Below the pieces are notes generated by a model. It worked only from the letters and a program-made list of their open reading frames with translations, was not told where the DNA came from and ran no database searches. DNA of 64,000 nucleotides from positions 62,001 to 126,000 of the forward strand of contig NZ_QULM01000004.1 in the NCBI RefSeq assembly GCF_003482105.1. Direction: 5' to 3'. Made by a program: the position numbers and the translations under genes. This stretch comes from Coprococcus sp. OM04-5BH. GTDB lineage: Bacteria > Bacillota > Clostridia > Lachnospirales > Lachnospiraceae. Shown here in pieces: positions 1 through 7,982 of this stretch; positions within the stretch are counted from its first letter, which is position 1, and each line of letters begins with the position of its first letter.

Positions 1-196
1 TAAAGAAGTAAGAGACATGATAAAGGCGTCATATGTTAAGGCGAAGGGCATATTATCAAAGCATCTTGATACTCTTGACTCCATTGCGGCTTTCCTTATT
101 GAACATGAAACAATTACAGGAAAGGAATTTATGGAGATATTTGAGAGGATAGAAGGGGCAAAAGAAACAAAGGAAGCCCAGCCTGTACAGGCGTAG
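1..196 (+). CDS. ftsH: ATP-dependent zinc metalloprotease FtsH, C-terminal end (partial)
   Basis: The gene enters from the left edge and stops at TAG 194-196; 64 codons are visible. The readable tail, with SKHLDTLDSIAAFLIEHETI followed by TGKEFMEIFERI, matches the conserved last helical part of the FtsH peptidase domain. FtsH is a membrane-anchored AAA+ protease that degrades misfolded membrane proteins and some regulators. The catalytic HEXXH and the AAA module lie outside the window, so activity cannot be judged. An intrinsic terminator follows 10 bases after the stop, so this is the end of its transcription unit. The assignment rests on the C-terminal signature only. Confidence 0.85.
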   Translation, partial: KEVRDMIKASYVKAKGILSKHLDTLDSIAAFLIEHETITGKEFMEIFERIEGAKETKEAQPVQA

Positions 197-206
197 ATAG
201 AGAAAA

Positions 207-233
207 AAAGAGCACCCATTCTGGGTGCTCTTT
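207..233 (+). terminator. Intrinsic terminator after ftsH
   Basis: A perfect 12-bp inverted repeat (AAAGAGCACCCA, loop TTC, TGGGTGCTCTTT) begins 10 bases after the ftsH stop. The 3' arm ends in TTT followed by a T-rich stretch (gattttg). Confidence 0.85.
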
Positions 234-344
234 GATTTTGTAATGATTGTTGCTCTATTTTTATATGGATAAATGATCAATACTTTGTTATACTTTGAAT
301 ATATTACATTATGCTAATTGAAATTTACAAAGGAGGCAGTGATA

Positions 345-575
345 TTGGTAGAAAAAATTTCATTTAATGATAAAAATATCAATGTGGTTTCTTTTGATAG
401 TCGTGATCAGATGATTTCTTCTCAGGAGTCTGAAATGGACAGAAGAGCAATCTGTGCCGTGAAAGCAGCCGTTGAAAAGGCGGTTGTGTGTAAGAAGCCT
501 GTTGCAAAGTATGACGTGAAAGCAAAGAAAGCATATATTCAGTATGCAGATGGGAAGATTAAATATGTTGACTAA
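345..575 (+). CDS. Small protein, candidate antitoxin of the downstream zeta-like P-loop protein
   Basis: A 76-residue protein of a family I do not recognise. The TTG at 345 is chosen because AAGGAGG lies at 330-336, 8 bases upstream; an in-frame TTG at 318 lies before that site. It is rich in Lys, Asp and Val, with a predicted amphipathic helix around DRRAICAVKAAVEKAV and a strand-rich C terminus (KKAYIQYADGKIKYVD). No signal or membrane segment is seen. The stop overlaps the start of the next gene by 11 bases, so the two are probably translationally coupled. Small-gene-first order next to a zeta-like kinase is the usual toxin-antitoxin layout, so an antitoxin role is plausible but inferred from position only. 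Confidence 0.5.
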   Translation: MVEKISFNDKNINVVSFDSRDQMISSQESEMDRRAICAVKAAVEKAVVCKKPVAKYDVKAKKAYIQYADGKIKYVD

Positions 576-1122
576 GAAGCCCATGGTCTTATTTTTTGCG
601 GGACCTAATGGATCAGGGAAAAGTACTATAACACAATATTTTGATATTGTGGGAGAATATACAAATGCAGACGATATGGTAAAAACTGTTGGCATGAGTA
701 ATGCAGTTGCGGCTGTTCTGGCAGATGAAAAAAGGTATCAAACCATTGACGAGAAAAGAGATTTTACATTTGAAACAGTTTTATCATCTGGATATAAATT
801 GAAGATATTAAATAAAGCAAAAGAGGAAGGATATTTTATAAAGGGAGTATTCGTATTAACCGTTGATCCTAATATAAATATTGCCAGAGTTGAAGCAAGG
901 GTGGCGTCAGGCGGACATGATGTTGAAAGAGAGAAAATAGTTAGCCGATACACAAAATCGTTAAAGAATATCCCTGCCCTTATGGAACTGTGTGATATAT
1001 TGCATGTGTACGATAATTCGGTAGAGCCTGTTCGTATAATCAGAAAGCATAAGGACGATATAACAATTTTCCCTAACGATATATGGAGCGAAGAACAAAT
1101 ACTTGGCTTGTTGGGATTTTAG
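565..1122 (+). CDS. Zeta-toxin-like P-loop kinase/ATPase (COG4185-like)
   Basis: A 185-residue single-domain P-loop protein. The Walker A motif GPNGSGKST lies near residue 14, directly after a hydrophobic strand (MVLFFA). An Asp pair (NADD) and the later QTIDEKRDFTFETVLSSG fit the substrate-binding region of zeta-toxin/COG4185 proteins, as does an Arg-rich stretch (ARVEARVASGGHDVEREKI) for the lid. Zeta toxins phosphorylate UDP-N-acetylglucosamine and block wall synthesis; many COG4185 members are uncharacterised, so the substrate is not established here. ATG 565 is used because it begins the conserved part and overlaps the upstream stop; ATG 544 is in frame but has no better ribosome site. 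A long-stem terminator follows. Confidence 0.75.
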   Translation: MLTKKPMVLFFAGPNGSGKSTITQYFDIVGEYTNADDMVKTVGMSNAVAAVLADEKRYQTIDEKRDFTFETVLSSGYKLKILNKAKEEGYFIKGVFVLTVDPNINIARVEARVASGGHDVEREKIVSRYTKSLKNIPALMELCDILHVYDNSVEPVRIIRKHKDDITIFPNDIWSEEQILGLLGF

Positions 1123-1123
1123 T

Positions 1124-1190
1124 AAAAAGAGAGTATCCACTTTGAGGAGGTTTAATAATATGCCACTCAAAACAGATACTCTCTTTTTTA
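1124..1190. terminator. Bidirectional terminator with a long interrupted stem
   Basis: AAAAAGAGAGTATC (from about 1124) is complementary to GATACTCTCTTTTT (about 1174-1187). An inner pair TTTGAG/CTCAAA extends the stem inward. It ends in a T-run on the plus strand and an A-run at its 5' base, so it could serve both the zeta-like gene (plus) and the yfbR-like gene (minus), whose stop codon touches it. The loop contains a GAGGAGG followed by ATG at 1159, discussed among the rejected items. Confidence 0.7.
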
Positions 1191-1781
1191 TTTCTTCAAC
1201 AGTTCATCAAGGGTCTTGCCGTAGGCAGGAAGAAATTCTTCAACGAAATCCTTTACCTCCGGGAAATTCCCGGTCAGTTCATTTATCCTGGTAGTTGTAG
1301 ACTCCAGTGCACTCTTAAATTCTGTGTTGCCGGAGCCTGTCTCTTCCATACATTTAATAAGGGCTGACAGCTTGTCGGCACATTTTACGAGCTTCCACAG
1401 GTCGGCGTCCTCATTGCTTTTGATGAGCACGTTCTCGTAAGCACCGCGGAGATCCTCGGGAAGCTTGTACAGAAGCTTTCTTAAGGCAATATTCTCAACG
1501 GATTTAAAGGCGTCGGTAAGCTCATCATTATAGTATTTCACAGGGGTTGGCATGTCTCCGGTAATTATCTCCGATGCGTCATGGTACATGCCGATCAGGG
1601 CGGCCTTCTCCGCGTCATAGTCCTTGCCGTAGCGGACATTTGCAATGGTTGCAAGGGCATGGGAGATGAAAGCAACCTCAAGGCTGTGCTCGCAGAGACT
1701 TTCCTCCCGGGAATTTCTCATGAGAGCCCATCTGTCTATATATTTCATTCTTGATATAAGTGCAAAAAAATTGTATTCCAT
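1188..1781 (-). CDS. yfbR: YfbR-like 5'-deoxynucleotidase (HD domain)
   Basis: A 197-residue HD-domain protein. It starts FFALISRMKYIDRWALMRN, then has SLCEHSLEVAFISHALA (first metal His), GMYHDASEIITGDMPTPVKY (the HD pair) and a later KCADKLSALIKCMEE Asp. This pattern is that of YfbR, a metal-dependent phosphatase acting on deoxynucleoside 5'-monophosphates in pyrimidine salvage. The length matches the family (about 195-200). AAAGGATAC stands before ATG 1781. It lies 92 bases downstream of uvrC on the same strand and may be co-transcribed. The family is clear; the exact nucleotide preference is not. Confidence 0.85.
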   Translation of the reverse strand: MEYNFFALISRMKYIDRWALMRNSREESLCEHSLEVAFISHALATIANVRYGKDYDAEKAALIGMYHDASEIITGDMPTPVKYYNDELTDAFKSVENIALRKLLYKLPEDLRGAYENVLIKSNEDADLWKLVKCADKLSALIKCMEETGSGNTEFKSALESTTTRINELTGNFPEVKDFVEEFLPAYGKTLDELLKK

Positions 1782-1873
1782 AAAGTATCCTTTCTCTGTA
1801 ATTAGTCGTGAAAGATCAGGCTCATAAAAAGATCATGGCTTATTTTTACTCTTCACGTTTATTATCTGTTTGT

Positions 1874-3757
1874 TTATTTATTATCTGTCTGTTTATTATC
1901 TGCCTGTTTATTATTTCTCTGTTTTGTATTCCCTGACGTTGGACTTTCCTTATGAAAGAAGTCATATACATTCTTCGCTGCGTCCTTTGTCATGCCGGGA
2001 GCCATGGACAGGGTGGTGGCATCGGCGTTTTTTATGGCAGCTATGTCCTTGAAGTAGGCAAGCAGTGCCTTTCTGCGCTTGTCACCTATTCCCGGTATGT
2101 CATCAAGTATGGAGTGAACCTGGGATCTGCTTCTGAGACTTCTGTGGTACTCAATGGCAAATCTGTGGGCTTCGTCCTGCAGTCTTGTGATCATGTTAAA
2201 TGCCTGCGTATTCGCAGGGAATTCTATTTCCTCGTTGTTGTAGTAAAGACCTCTGGTCCTGTGGTGGTCATCCTTTACCATGCCACATACAGGGATATCT
2301 ATGTGAAGATCATTGAGTACCTCAAGGGCGATGTTCACCTGACCTTTACCACCATCCATCATAAGGATATCCGGGTAGATGTTAAAACGCTCGTCAGAAA
2401 ATCTTCTGTATAAAACCTCCCTCATACTGGCGTAATCATCGGGACCGTCAATGGTCTTAAGCTTGAACTTCCTGTAGTCGTTCCGCTTCGCCTTGCCATC
2501 CTCGAACACCACCATTGAGGCAACGGAATGATATCCGCTTATGTGGGATATATCAAATGCCTCAAGCCTTCTGGCAGATGGCACTCCGATCAGGTTTGCA
2601 AGCTCCTTTGCAGCTCCTACGGTACGTTCTTGCTCACGCTTTAGTTTTTCCGTATCCTGGGAAAGTACAAGGTGGGCGTTGTCCCTTGCCAGCTTAAGCA
2701 GCTGCATTTTCTCGCCCTTGGCAGGAATGGTTATCTTGACCTGGTTGCCACGACGCTTGCTTAAGTATTCCTCCACCAGCCCGCAGTCCGTTATTTCATG
2801 CTCAACGATTATTTCCTTAGGCAGATACGGAGTGGCGGCGTAGTACTGCTTGATAAATGCGTTCAGGATATCTCCGTAGGTCTCGGACATTACACCCTTC
2901 ATGTGAAAATGTTCCCTGCCAAGCATTTTGCCTCCGCGGATGAAGAAGATGGATATAACGCCCTCGTTCATGTTGTTTGAGGCGACGGCGATAACGTCTC
3001 TGTCCTCAGTGCTGTTGTTATCCACGCGCTGCTTCTCGGAAATATGCTTCACGCTTTCTATAAGATCCCGCATTTCCGCAGCCCGCTCAAATTCCATCTC
3101 GCCGGCATATTCCATCATTTTATCGTTCAGATCCTTCAGGACAGGCTTGTAGTGTCCGTTCAGAAATGCTATGGCTTTCTCGATGTTTTCTGCGTATGCC
3201 TCCTTGGAGATATATCCCTGGCAAGGGGCTTTGCACTGGTTTATCTGATAGTAAAGGCATGGACGCTCCAGACCTATATCTCTTGGAAGCTTCCTGTTGC
3301 AGGTCCTTATATTATATATTTTCCTCAGTAATTCGATAGTATCCTTAACAGCCCGGCTGTTGGTGTAGGGACCGAAATACTTGGAGTGGTCACGCTTCAT
3401 CTGATGGGCATAAAGAATCCTTGGGAAATCCTCATTTACAGTTATCTGGATGTAAGGATAGCCCTTGTCATCTGTAAGCATAGTGTTGTAGTGGGGGTGG
3501 TGCTCCTTTATGAGATTACACTCAAGCACCAGCGCCTCGATCTCGGAGCCACAGATTATATACTCGAACCAGGCAATATGACTGACCATCTTCTCGATCT
3601 TAGGTGAACGCTTGTAACCCACCTGAAAGTACTGGTGCACCCGGTTATACAGGTCTATGGCCTTGCCCACATAGATGATCTGGTCGTTTTTGTCGTGCAT
3701 AAGATAAACTCCCGGCGTATGGGGGAGTTTCTTTAATTCTTCTTCTATACTAAACAT
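1874..3757 (-). CDS. uvrC: Excinuclease ABC subunit C
   Basis: UvrC makes the two incisions of nucleotide excision repair with UvrA and UvrB. Domains in order: GIY-YIG nuclease (residues about 12-95, HTPGVYLMHDKNDQIIYVGK), a Cys-bearing linker (CLYYQINQCKAPCQGY), the UVR/UvrB-binding helix pair (about 195-240), the RNase H-like nuclease (FDISHISGYHSVASMVVFED near 398 with downstream acidic residues) and a C-terminal double helix-hairpin-helix (DDIPGIGDKRRKALL and MAPGMTKDAAKNVY). At 627 residues it is slightly long. The excess is a repetitive tail NNKQADNKQTDNK encoded by short tandem repeats, probably disordered and dispensable. It is divergent from hprK. Confidence 0.97.
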   Translation of the reverse strand: MFSIEEELKKLPHTPGVYLMHDKNDQIIYVGKAIDLYNRVHQYFQVGYKRSPKIEKMVSHIAWFEYIICGSEIEALVLECNLIKEHHPHYNTMLTDDKGYPYIQITVNEDFPRILYAHQMKRDHSKYFGPYTNSRAVKDTIELLRKIYNIRTCNRKLPRDIGLERPCLYYQINQCKAPCQGYISKEAYAENIEKAIAFLNGHYKPVLKDLNDKMMEYAGEMEFERAAEMRDLIESVKHISEKQRVDNNSTEDRDVIAVASNNMNEGVISIFFIRGGKMLGREHFHMKGVMSETYGDILNAFIKQYYAATPYLPKEIIVEHEITDCGLVEEYLSKRRGNQVKITIPAKGEKMQLLKLARDNAHLVLSQDTEKLKREQERTVGAAKELANLIGVPSARRLEAFDISHISGYHSVASMVVFEDGKAKRNDYRKFKLKTIDGPDDYASMREVLYRRFSDERFNIYPDILMMDGGKGQVNIALEVLNDLHIDIPVCGMVKDDHHRTRGLYYNNEEIEFPANTQAFNMITRLQDEAHRFAIEYHRSLRSRSQVHSILDDIPGIGDKRRKALLAYFKDIAAIKNADATTLSMAPGMTKDAAKNVYDFFHKESPTSGNTKQRNNKQADNKQTDNK

Positions 3758-4072
3758 GTATCTGATCTCGTTTCATAAAAATTGGTCTTAATAGATTATA
3801 CACACAACCGGGAAAAAACAAAATAGCGAATTCCGGAAAAAGGTACTTAAAACAAAATACAAAAACCGGCAGAAAACAATGCTTAAAACAAAACACAAAA
3901 AACAATGCCTAAAACAAAATGCCAAATTGAAGAAACAACCTGTAAAAACAGTGGCAGTACAACCGAAAATATGATATCATGTCCCTATAGTGCGTGTATG
4001 TGGCACAGGGGAGCCCTAAGATGGGTAGTTGGGTGCCGCTTGCGTATAAAATAAGGAGGAACAAGTATTAGT
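3758..4072. other. Divergent intergenic region between uvrC and hprK
   Basis: These 315 bases carry no gene. From about 3846 to 3924 a short A-rich direct repeat occurs three times with variation (TTAAAACAAAATACA, TTAAAACAAAACACA and CTAAAACAAAATGCC at about 3847, 3883 and 3909). Near 4002 and 4032 the arms GTGGCAC and GTGCCGC could form a leader hairpin for hprK. A TATGAT at about 3969 could be a -10 box, but I see no convincing -35 box. Confidence 0.4.
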
Positions 4073-5020
4073 ATGGATTACAGTGTTACAGTTTCCCAGC
4101 TTATAGAGAAAATGAACCTTAAGAATTATACTCCGGAGATAGATACCGACAAGGTCCTTATAATGGATCCGGGTATGAACAGACCGGCGGTACAGTTCGG
4201 CGGTTTCTTTGAGCATTTTGATGCGGGAAGAATACAGATCTGTGGTAACGTAGAGCATGCCTATATCAAGGCTATGCATACAGAGGAAGAGAATATTGAG
4301 ATCATGAATGAATTCTTCTCATATAAGCCGCCATGTCTTATATTCTGCCGTGGGCTGGAGCCTTATGAATTTATAATAGAAGCAGGAAGAAAGCATGGGG
4401 TTCCTGTTCTTACATCAGACGCTGTCACATCGGCATTTGTCCATGAGGTTGACAGATGGCTCCACGTTGAACTGGCACCGAGGATATCGGTACATGCCGT
4501 ACTTGTAGATGTATACGGCGAGGGTGTTCTTATCATGGGTGAGAGCGGAATAGGTAAGTCAGAGGCAGCTCTTGAACTTATAAAGAGAGGGCACAGACTT
4601 GTGGCGGATGATGTTGTTGAGATAAAGAAGGTCAGTGAGGCAACACTTCTTGGATCGGCACCTAATATCACAAGACATTTTATTGAGCTTCGTGGAATCG
4701 GTATCATAGACGTAAAGTCATTGTTTGGTGTAGAGTGTGTAAAGCTTGAGCAGAGTATAGACCTTGTTATCAATCTTGAGGAGTGGAGCAAGGATACGGA
4801 ATACGACAGACTTGGTCTTGAGGATCAGTATACGGAGTTCCTTGGAAACAGAGTGGTAAGCCACAATATTCCTATCAGACCGGGTAGAAATATTGCAATC
4901 ATAGTAGAATCGGCAGCCGTAAACCACAGACAGAAGAAGATGGGTTACAATGCTGCACAGGAGCTCTATAACAGAGTTACCCAGAACATAATGAAGGGCA
5001 ATGCAAAGAAGGAGGATTAA
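4073..5020 (+). CDS. hprK: HPr kinase/phosphorylase
   Basis: HprK phosphorylates HPr (and Crh) on Ser46 using ATP or pyrophosphate and reverses the reaction, setting carbon catabolite control in Firmicutes. The 315-residue length is normal. The Walker A loop GESGIGKSEAALELIKRG lies at about 156, followed by LVADDVVEI, the HprK signature ELRGIGIIDVKSLFG and the C-terminal NRVVSHNIPIRPGRNIA. AGGAGGA at 4054-4060 precedes ATG 4073 by 12 bases. It is 6 bases upstream of the glucokinase gene, so the two are one unit. Its likely substrate partner lies at 8966-9223. Confidence 0.97.
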   Translation: MDYSVTVSQLIEKMNLKNYTPEIDTDKVLIMDPGMNRPAVQFGGFFEHFDAGRIQICGNVEHAYIKAMHTEEENIEIMNEFFSYKPPCLIFCRGLEPYEFIIEAGRKHGVPVLTSDAVTSAFVHEVDRWLHVELAPRISVHAVLVDVYGEGVLIMGESGIGKSEAALELIKRGHRLVADDVVEIKKVSEATLLGSAPNITRHFIELRGIGIIDVKSLFGVECVKLEQSIDLVINLEEWSKDTEYDRLGLEDQYTEFLGNRVVSHNIPIRPGRNIAIIVESAAVNHRQKKMGYNAAQELYNRVTQNIMKGNAKKED

Positions 5021-5026
5021 TTCAAA

Positions 5027-5968
5027 ATGGCAAAGTATGTATTTGGAGTAGATATCGGGGGAACAACAGTAAAGATCGGTATATTCACAGATGACGGTAA
5101 GCTTCTTGACAAATGGGAGATACCTACAAGAACTGATGAAGGCGGAAAGTACATCCTCTCAGACATAGCTGAATCCGTTGAAGACAGGCGTGTTGAGATG
5201 GGAATTGACAAGAAGGATGTTCTTGGTGTAGGAATGGGCGTCCCGGGACCTGTAAGAGCAGACGGAACAGTTCTCAGATGTGTAAACCTTGGATGGGGAA
5301 TCTTCAATGTTGAGGAGGAGCTTTCAAAGCTTACAGGATATGTAGTTAAGGCCGGAAATGACGCCAATATGGCAGCCCTCGGCGAGATGTGGCAGGGGGG
5401 TGGAAAAGGCCACAGAAACATAGTTATGGTCACACTTGGTACAGGCGTAGGCGGAGGAATAATCATCAACGGAAAGATGATCTCCGGTGTAAACGGTGCC
5501 GGCGGTGAGATCGGACATATCTGTGTAAATGACAGCGAGACAGAAAAGTGCGGCTGCGGCAACACAGGCTGTCTTGAGCAGTACACATCAGCCACAGGAA
5601 TAGTAAGAAGTGCCAATATCCTTCTTAATACAACAGACAAGCCATCAAAGCTCCGTACAGTACAGTATATTTCAGCAAAAGAGATATTTGACGCTGCAAA
5701 GGACGGCGACGAGCTGGCAGCTTCTCTTGTGGAAAATCACGGCAAGGTCCTCGGTAAGGCACTGGCACAGATTGCATGCGTAGTTGACCCTGAGATCTTC
5801 GTAATCGGTGGTGGTGTTTCAAGAGCAGGAGATATTCTTGTTGATACTACAAAGAAGTATTTCCTTGAGTATGCTTTCCATGCATGCAGAACAACACAGT
5901 TTGCTCTTGCAACCCTTGGAAATGACGCCGGAATATACGGTGGAGCCTGCAGCATAATCACAAAATAG
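5027..5968 (+). CDS. glcK: ROK-family glucokinase
   Basis: A 313-residue ROK-fold sugar kinase that phosphorylates glucose with ATP to feed glycolysis. Visible motifs: phosphate-binding FGVDIGGTTVKIGIF (3-18), GVGMGVPGPV, the substrate loop GNDANMAALGE, GTGVGGGIIINGK, the ROK signature GAGGEIGHICV, and the zinc-binding CGCGNTGCLEQY with three Cys. All catalytic elements are present and there is no N-terminal DNA-binding domain, so this is an enzyme and not a ROK repressor. It follows hprK by 6 bases, which couples glucose entry with the catabolite-control kinase. Glucose specificity is inferred from the close match to the GlcK group. Confidence 0.93.
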   Translation: MAKYVFGVDIGGTTVKIGIFTDDGKLLDKWEIPTRTDEGGKYILSDIAESVEDRRVEMGIDKKDVLGVGMGVPGPVRADGTVLRCVNLGWGIFNVEEELSKLTGYVVKAGNDANMAALGEMWQGGGKGHRNIVMVTLGTGVGGGIIINGKMISGVNGAGGEIGHICVNDSETEKCGCGNTGCLEQYTSATGIVRSANILLNTTDKPSKLRTVQYISAKEIFDAAKDGDELAASLVENHGKVLGKALAQIACVVDPEIFVIGGGVSRAGDILVDTTKKYFLEYAFHACRTTQFALATLGNDAGIYGGACSIITK

Positions 5969-6043
5969 TGTTTTTTCGGAAAAATTAGCTAAAAATATAC
6001 AAGACATTTGAAAATCCGGCATTATTTATATGGATTTTTCATA

Positions 6044-6072
6044 TTGAATTTAAAAAGTCTTTAATGTATGAT
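6044..6072 (+). promoter_or_regulatory. Candidate sigma-A promoter for the murB-rapZ-whiA-HPr unit
   Basis: TTGAAT at 6044-6049 and TATGAT at 6067-6072 with a 17-base spacer lie about 100 bases before the murB start. No promoter-like pair is visible between the following genes until after the HPr-like gene. Confidence 0.55.
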
Positions 6073-6172
6073 ATGAATGTTTAGTTAGCATGGGATATAT
6101 TTGTCCCGTGGAAACTGAATAAAATATGGTACATCAGAGACTTTTTTCGTGTTGGAAGGTTTGGAGTTATAT

Positions 6173-7081
6173 ATGACAGAATTTATTGACGCATTAAGAG
6201 AAGCAGTTCATGCAGAAAATGTTAAACAGAATGTTTTATTAAAAGAGCATACAACCTTCAAGATCGGCGGACCGGCTGATTATTTTGTAAGCCCTGAAAC
6301 AGCAGAAGCCATAGCTGATGTGGTCAGAATATGCAGAGACTATGACATGCCATATTTTATACTTGGAAACGGAAGCAATGTACTGGCAGCAGATAAGGGC
6401 TACAGAGGTGTGGTGATCAATATTATGGGCAGGATGAACAACATAGCTGTTGATGGTAATATCATAACGGCGGAAGCGGGAGCATCCTTAATTAAGGTGT
6501 CACAGGTTGCCAGGAATAATGGACTTACGGGAATGGAATTCGCTTCGGGAATACCGGGAAGCCTCGGGGGTGCTGTGTACATGAATGCAGGAGCCTACGG
6601 CGGTGAGATGAAGCAGATAATACAATCTGTAAGTGTTATAGATGAGACAGGAAAGCTTTCGGAGCTTAGCTGTGAGGAGATGGATTTTTCCTACAGACAC
6701 AGCCTGGCTGAGGAGAAGGGACTTATCGTTACCGGAGCGGTCATAGAGCTTAAAAAGGGTGATGTAAGTGATATACAGGCAGAGATGGACAGCCTTCTGG
6801 CAAAGAGAAGGGAAAAGCAGCCTTTAGCTTATCCTTCTGCCGGATCAACCTTTAAGAGACCTGAGGGATATTTTGCAGGCAAGCTTATAATGGACGCAGG
6901 TCTTCGGGGATACAAGGTAGGAGGAGCACAGGTTTCAGAGAAGCACTGCGGCTTTGTGATAAATACAGGAGAGGCTACGGCACAGGATGTTGTAACCCTT
7001 ATGGATGATGTTGTAGAAAAGGTAAAGAGGGAGTTTGGCGTGACTCTTGAGCCTGAGGTTAAGATGTTAGGAGAGTTCTAG
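6173..7081 (+). CDS. murB: UDP-N-acetylenolpyruvoylglucosamine reductase
   Basis: MurB reduces UDP-GlcNAc-enolpyruvate to UDP-MurNAc with NADPH and FAD, the second committed step of peptidoglycan precursor synthesis. The 302-residue protein shows the FAD-binding motifs FKIGGPADYF, LGNGSNVLAADKG and GIPGSLGGAVYMNAGAYGGE, the catalytic-Ser region YPSAGSTFKRP, and the C-terminal LEPEVKMLG with the conserved Glu. ATG 6173 is chosen because GGAG at 6163-6166 lies 6 bases upstream; an in-frame GTG at 6149 lacks a ribosome site. The stop is 1 base before rapZ, indicating one transcript. Confidence 0.96.
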   Translation: MTEFIDALREAVHAENVKQNVLLKEHTTFKIGGPADYFVSPETAEAIADVVRICRDYDMPYFILGNGSNVLAADKGYRGVVINIMGRMNNIAVDGNIITAEAGASLIKVSQVARNNGLTGMEFASGIPGSLGGAVYMNAGAYGGEMKQIIQSVSVIDETGKLSELSCEEMDFSYRHSLAEEKGLIVTGAVIELKKGDVSDIQAEMDSLLAKRREKQPLAYPSAGSTFKRPEGYFAGKLIMDAGLRGYKVGGAQVSEKHCGFVINTGEATAQDVVTLMDDVVEKVKREFGVTLEPEVKMLGEF

Positions 7082-7082
7082 T

Positions 7083-7961
7083 ATGAGATTTGTTATTGTT
7101 ACCGGTATGAGCGGTGCAGGAAAAGGTACTGCCCTTAATACTCTTGAGGACGCCGGATATTTCTGCGTTGACAACCTTCCGATACAGCTTATAAAGAGAT
7201 TTGCAGAGATAGCTTATGACGAACAGATACAGGTGGACAATGTGGCAATCGGTGTGGATATAAGAAGCGGACGCGCACTGTCACAGCTTAATTCCTGCCT
7301 TGCAGATCTTAAGAAATGCGGCTTCCCTTATGAGATATTGTTCATTGAATGTTCAGATGCTACACTTGTTAAAAGATATAAGGAGACCAGAAGAAACCAT
7401 CCGCTTTCCACAAGGGATGGCAGGATAATAGATGGTATAAAGAAGGAAAGGGAACTTATAGGTTTCTTAAAGGAAGAGGCAGATTACATTATAGATACCT
7501 CAAGCCTTTTGGTGAGAGAGCTTAAGAAGGAGCTTGACAAGATATTTGTCAGCAATATGGAATACGGTAATTTCATAATCACGGTCATGTCCTTTGGATT
7601 CAAGTATGGAATACCGAGGGATTCGGATCTTGTATTTGATGTGAGATTTCTGCCGAATCCTTATTATGATCTTGAACTGAGACCTCTCACGGGAAATGAT
7701 GAGCCTGTCCAGAAGTATGTAATGAACTGTGATGAAGCTTATACCTTTCTTGATAAATTTGACGACATGCTGCAATTTCTCATTCCTAATTACATAAAGG
7801 AAGGGAAGAACCAGTTGGTTATATCCATTGGATGTACAGGAGGAAAGCACAGGTCTGTTACTATTGCAAATAATGTGTATACAAGACTTTCAAAATCCCC
7901 GTATACCGTAAGGATAGTACATAGGGATATTGCCAAGGACGCAATAGTAAAACAACAGTAA
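7083..7961 (+). CDS. rapZ: RNase adapter / nucleotide-binding protein RapZ (YvcJ)
   Basis: A 292-residue P-loop protein of the RapZ/YvcJ family. The Walker A VTGMSGAGKGTALNTLEDAG opens the protein, with the Walker B-like CVDNLP after it. The family C-terminal domain shows IGCTGGKHRSVTIAN. In Enterobacteria RapZ binds glucosamine-6-phosphate and guides RNase E to the GlmZ RNA; in Firmicutes YvcJ hydrolyses nucleotides and its role is less clear. It sits between murB and whiA. In Bacillus a glmR/yvcK gene normally separates this gene from whiA; here only 21 bases do. Confidence 0.95.
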   Translation: MRFVIVTGMSGAGKGTALNTLEDAGYFCVDNLPIQLIKRFAEIAYDEQIQVDNVAIGVDIRSGRALSQLNSCLADLKKCGFPYEILFIECSDATLVKRYKETRRNHPLSTRDGRIIDGIKKERELIGFLKEEADYIIDTSSLLVRELKKELDKIFVSNMEYGNFIITVMSFGFKYGIPRDSDLVFDVRFLPNPYYDLELRPLTGNDEPVQKYVMNCDEAYTFLDKFDDMLQFLIPNYIKEGKNQLVISIGCTGGKHRSVTIANNVYTRLSKSPYTVRIVHRDIAKDAIVKQQ

Positions 7962-7982
7962 TGATGGATACAGGAGCAGCAT

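Noticed and set aside
1159..1294. Small gene with a good ribosome site inside the terminator loop (GAGGAGG, ATG 1159)
   Set aside because: Its codons run through the terminator arm and then antisense through the yfbR-like gene; the protein has no recognisable pattern. The site may be a chance product of the loop.
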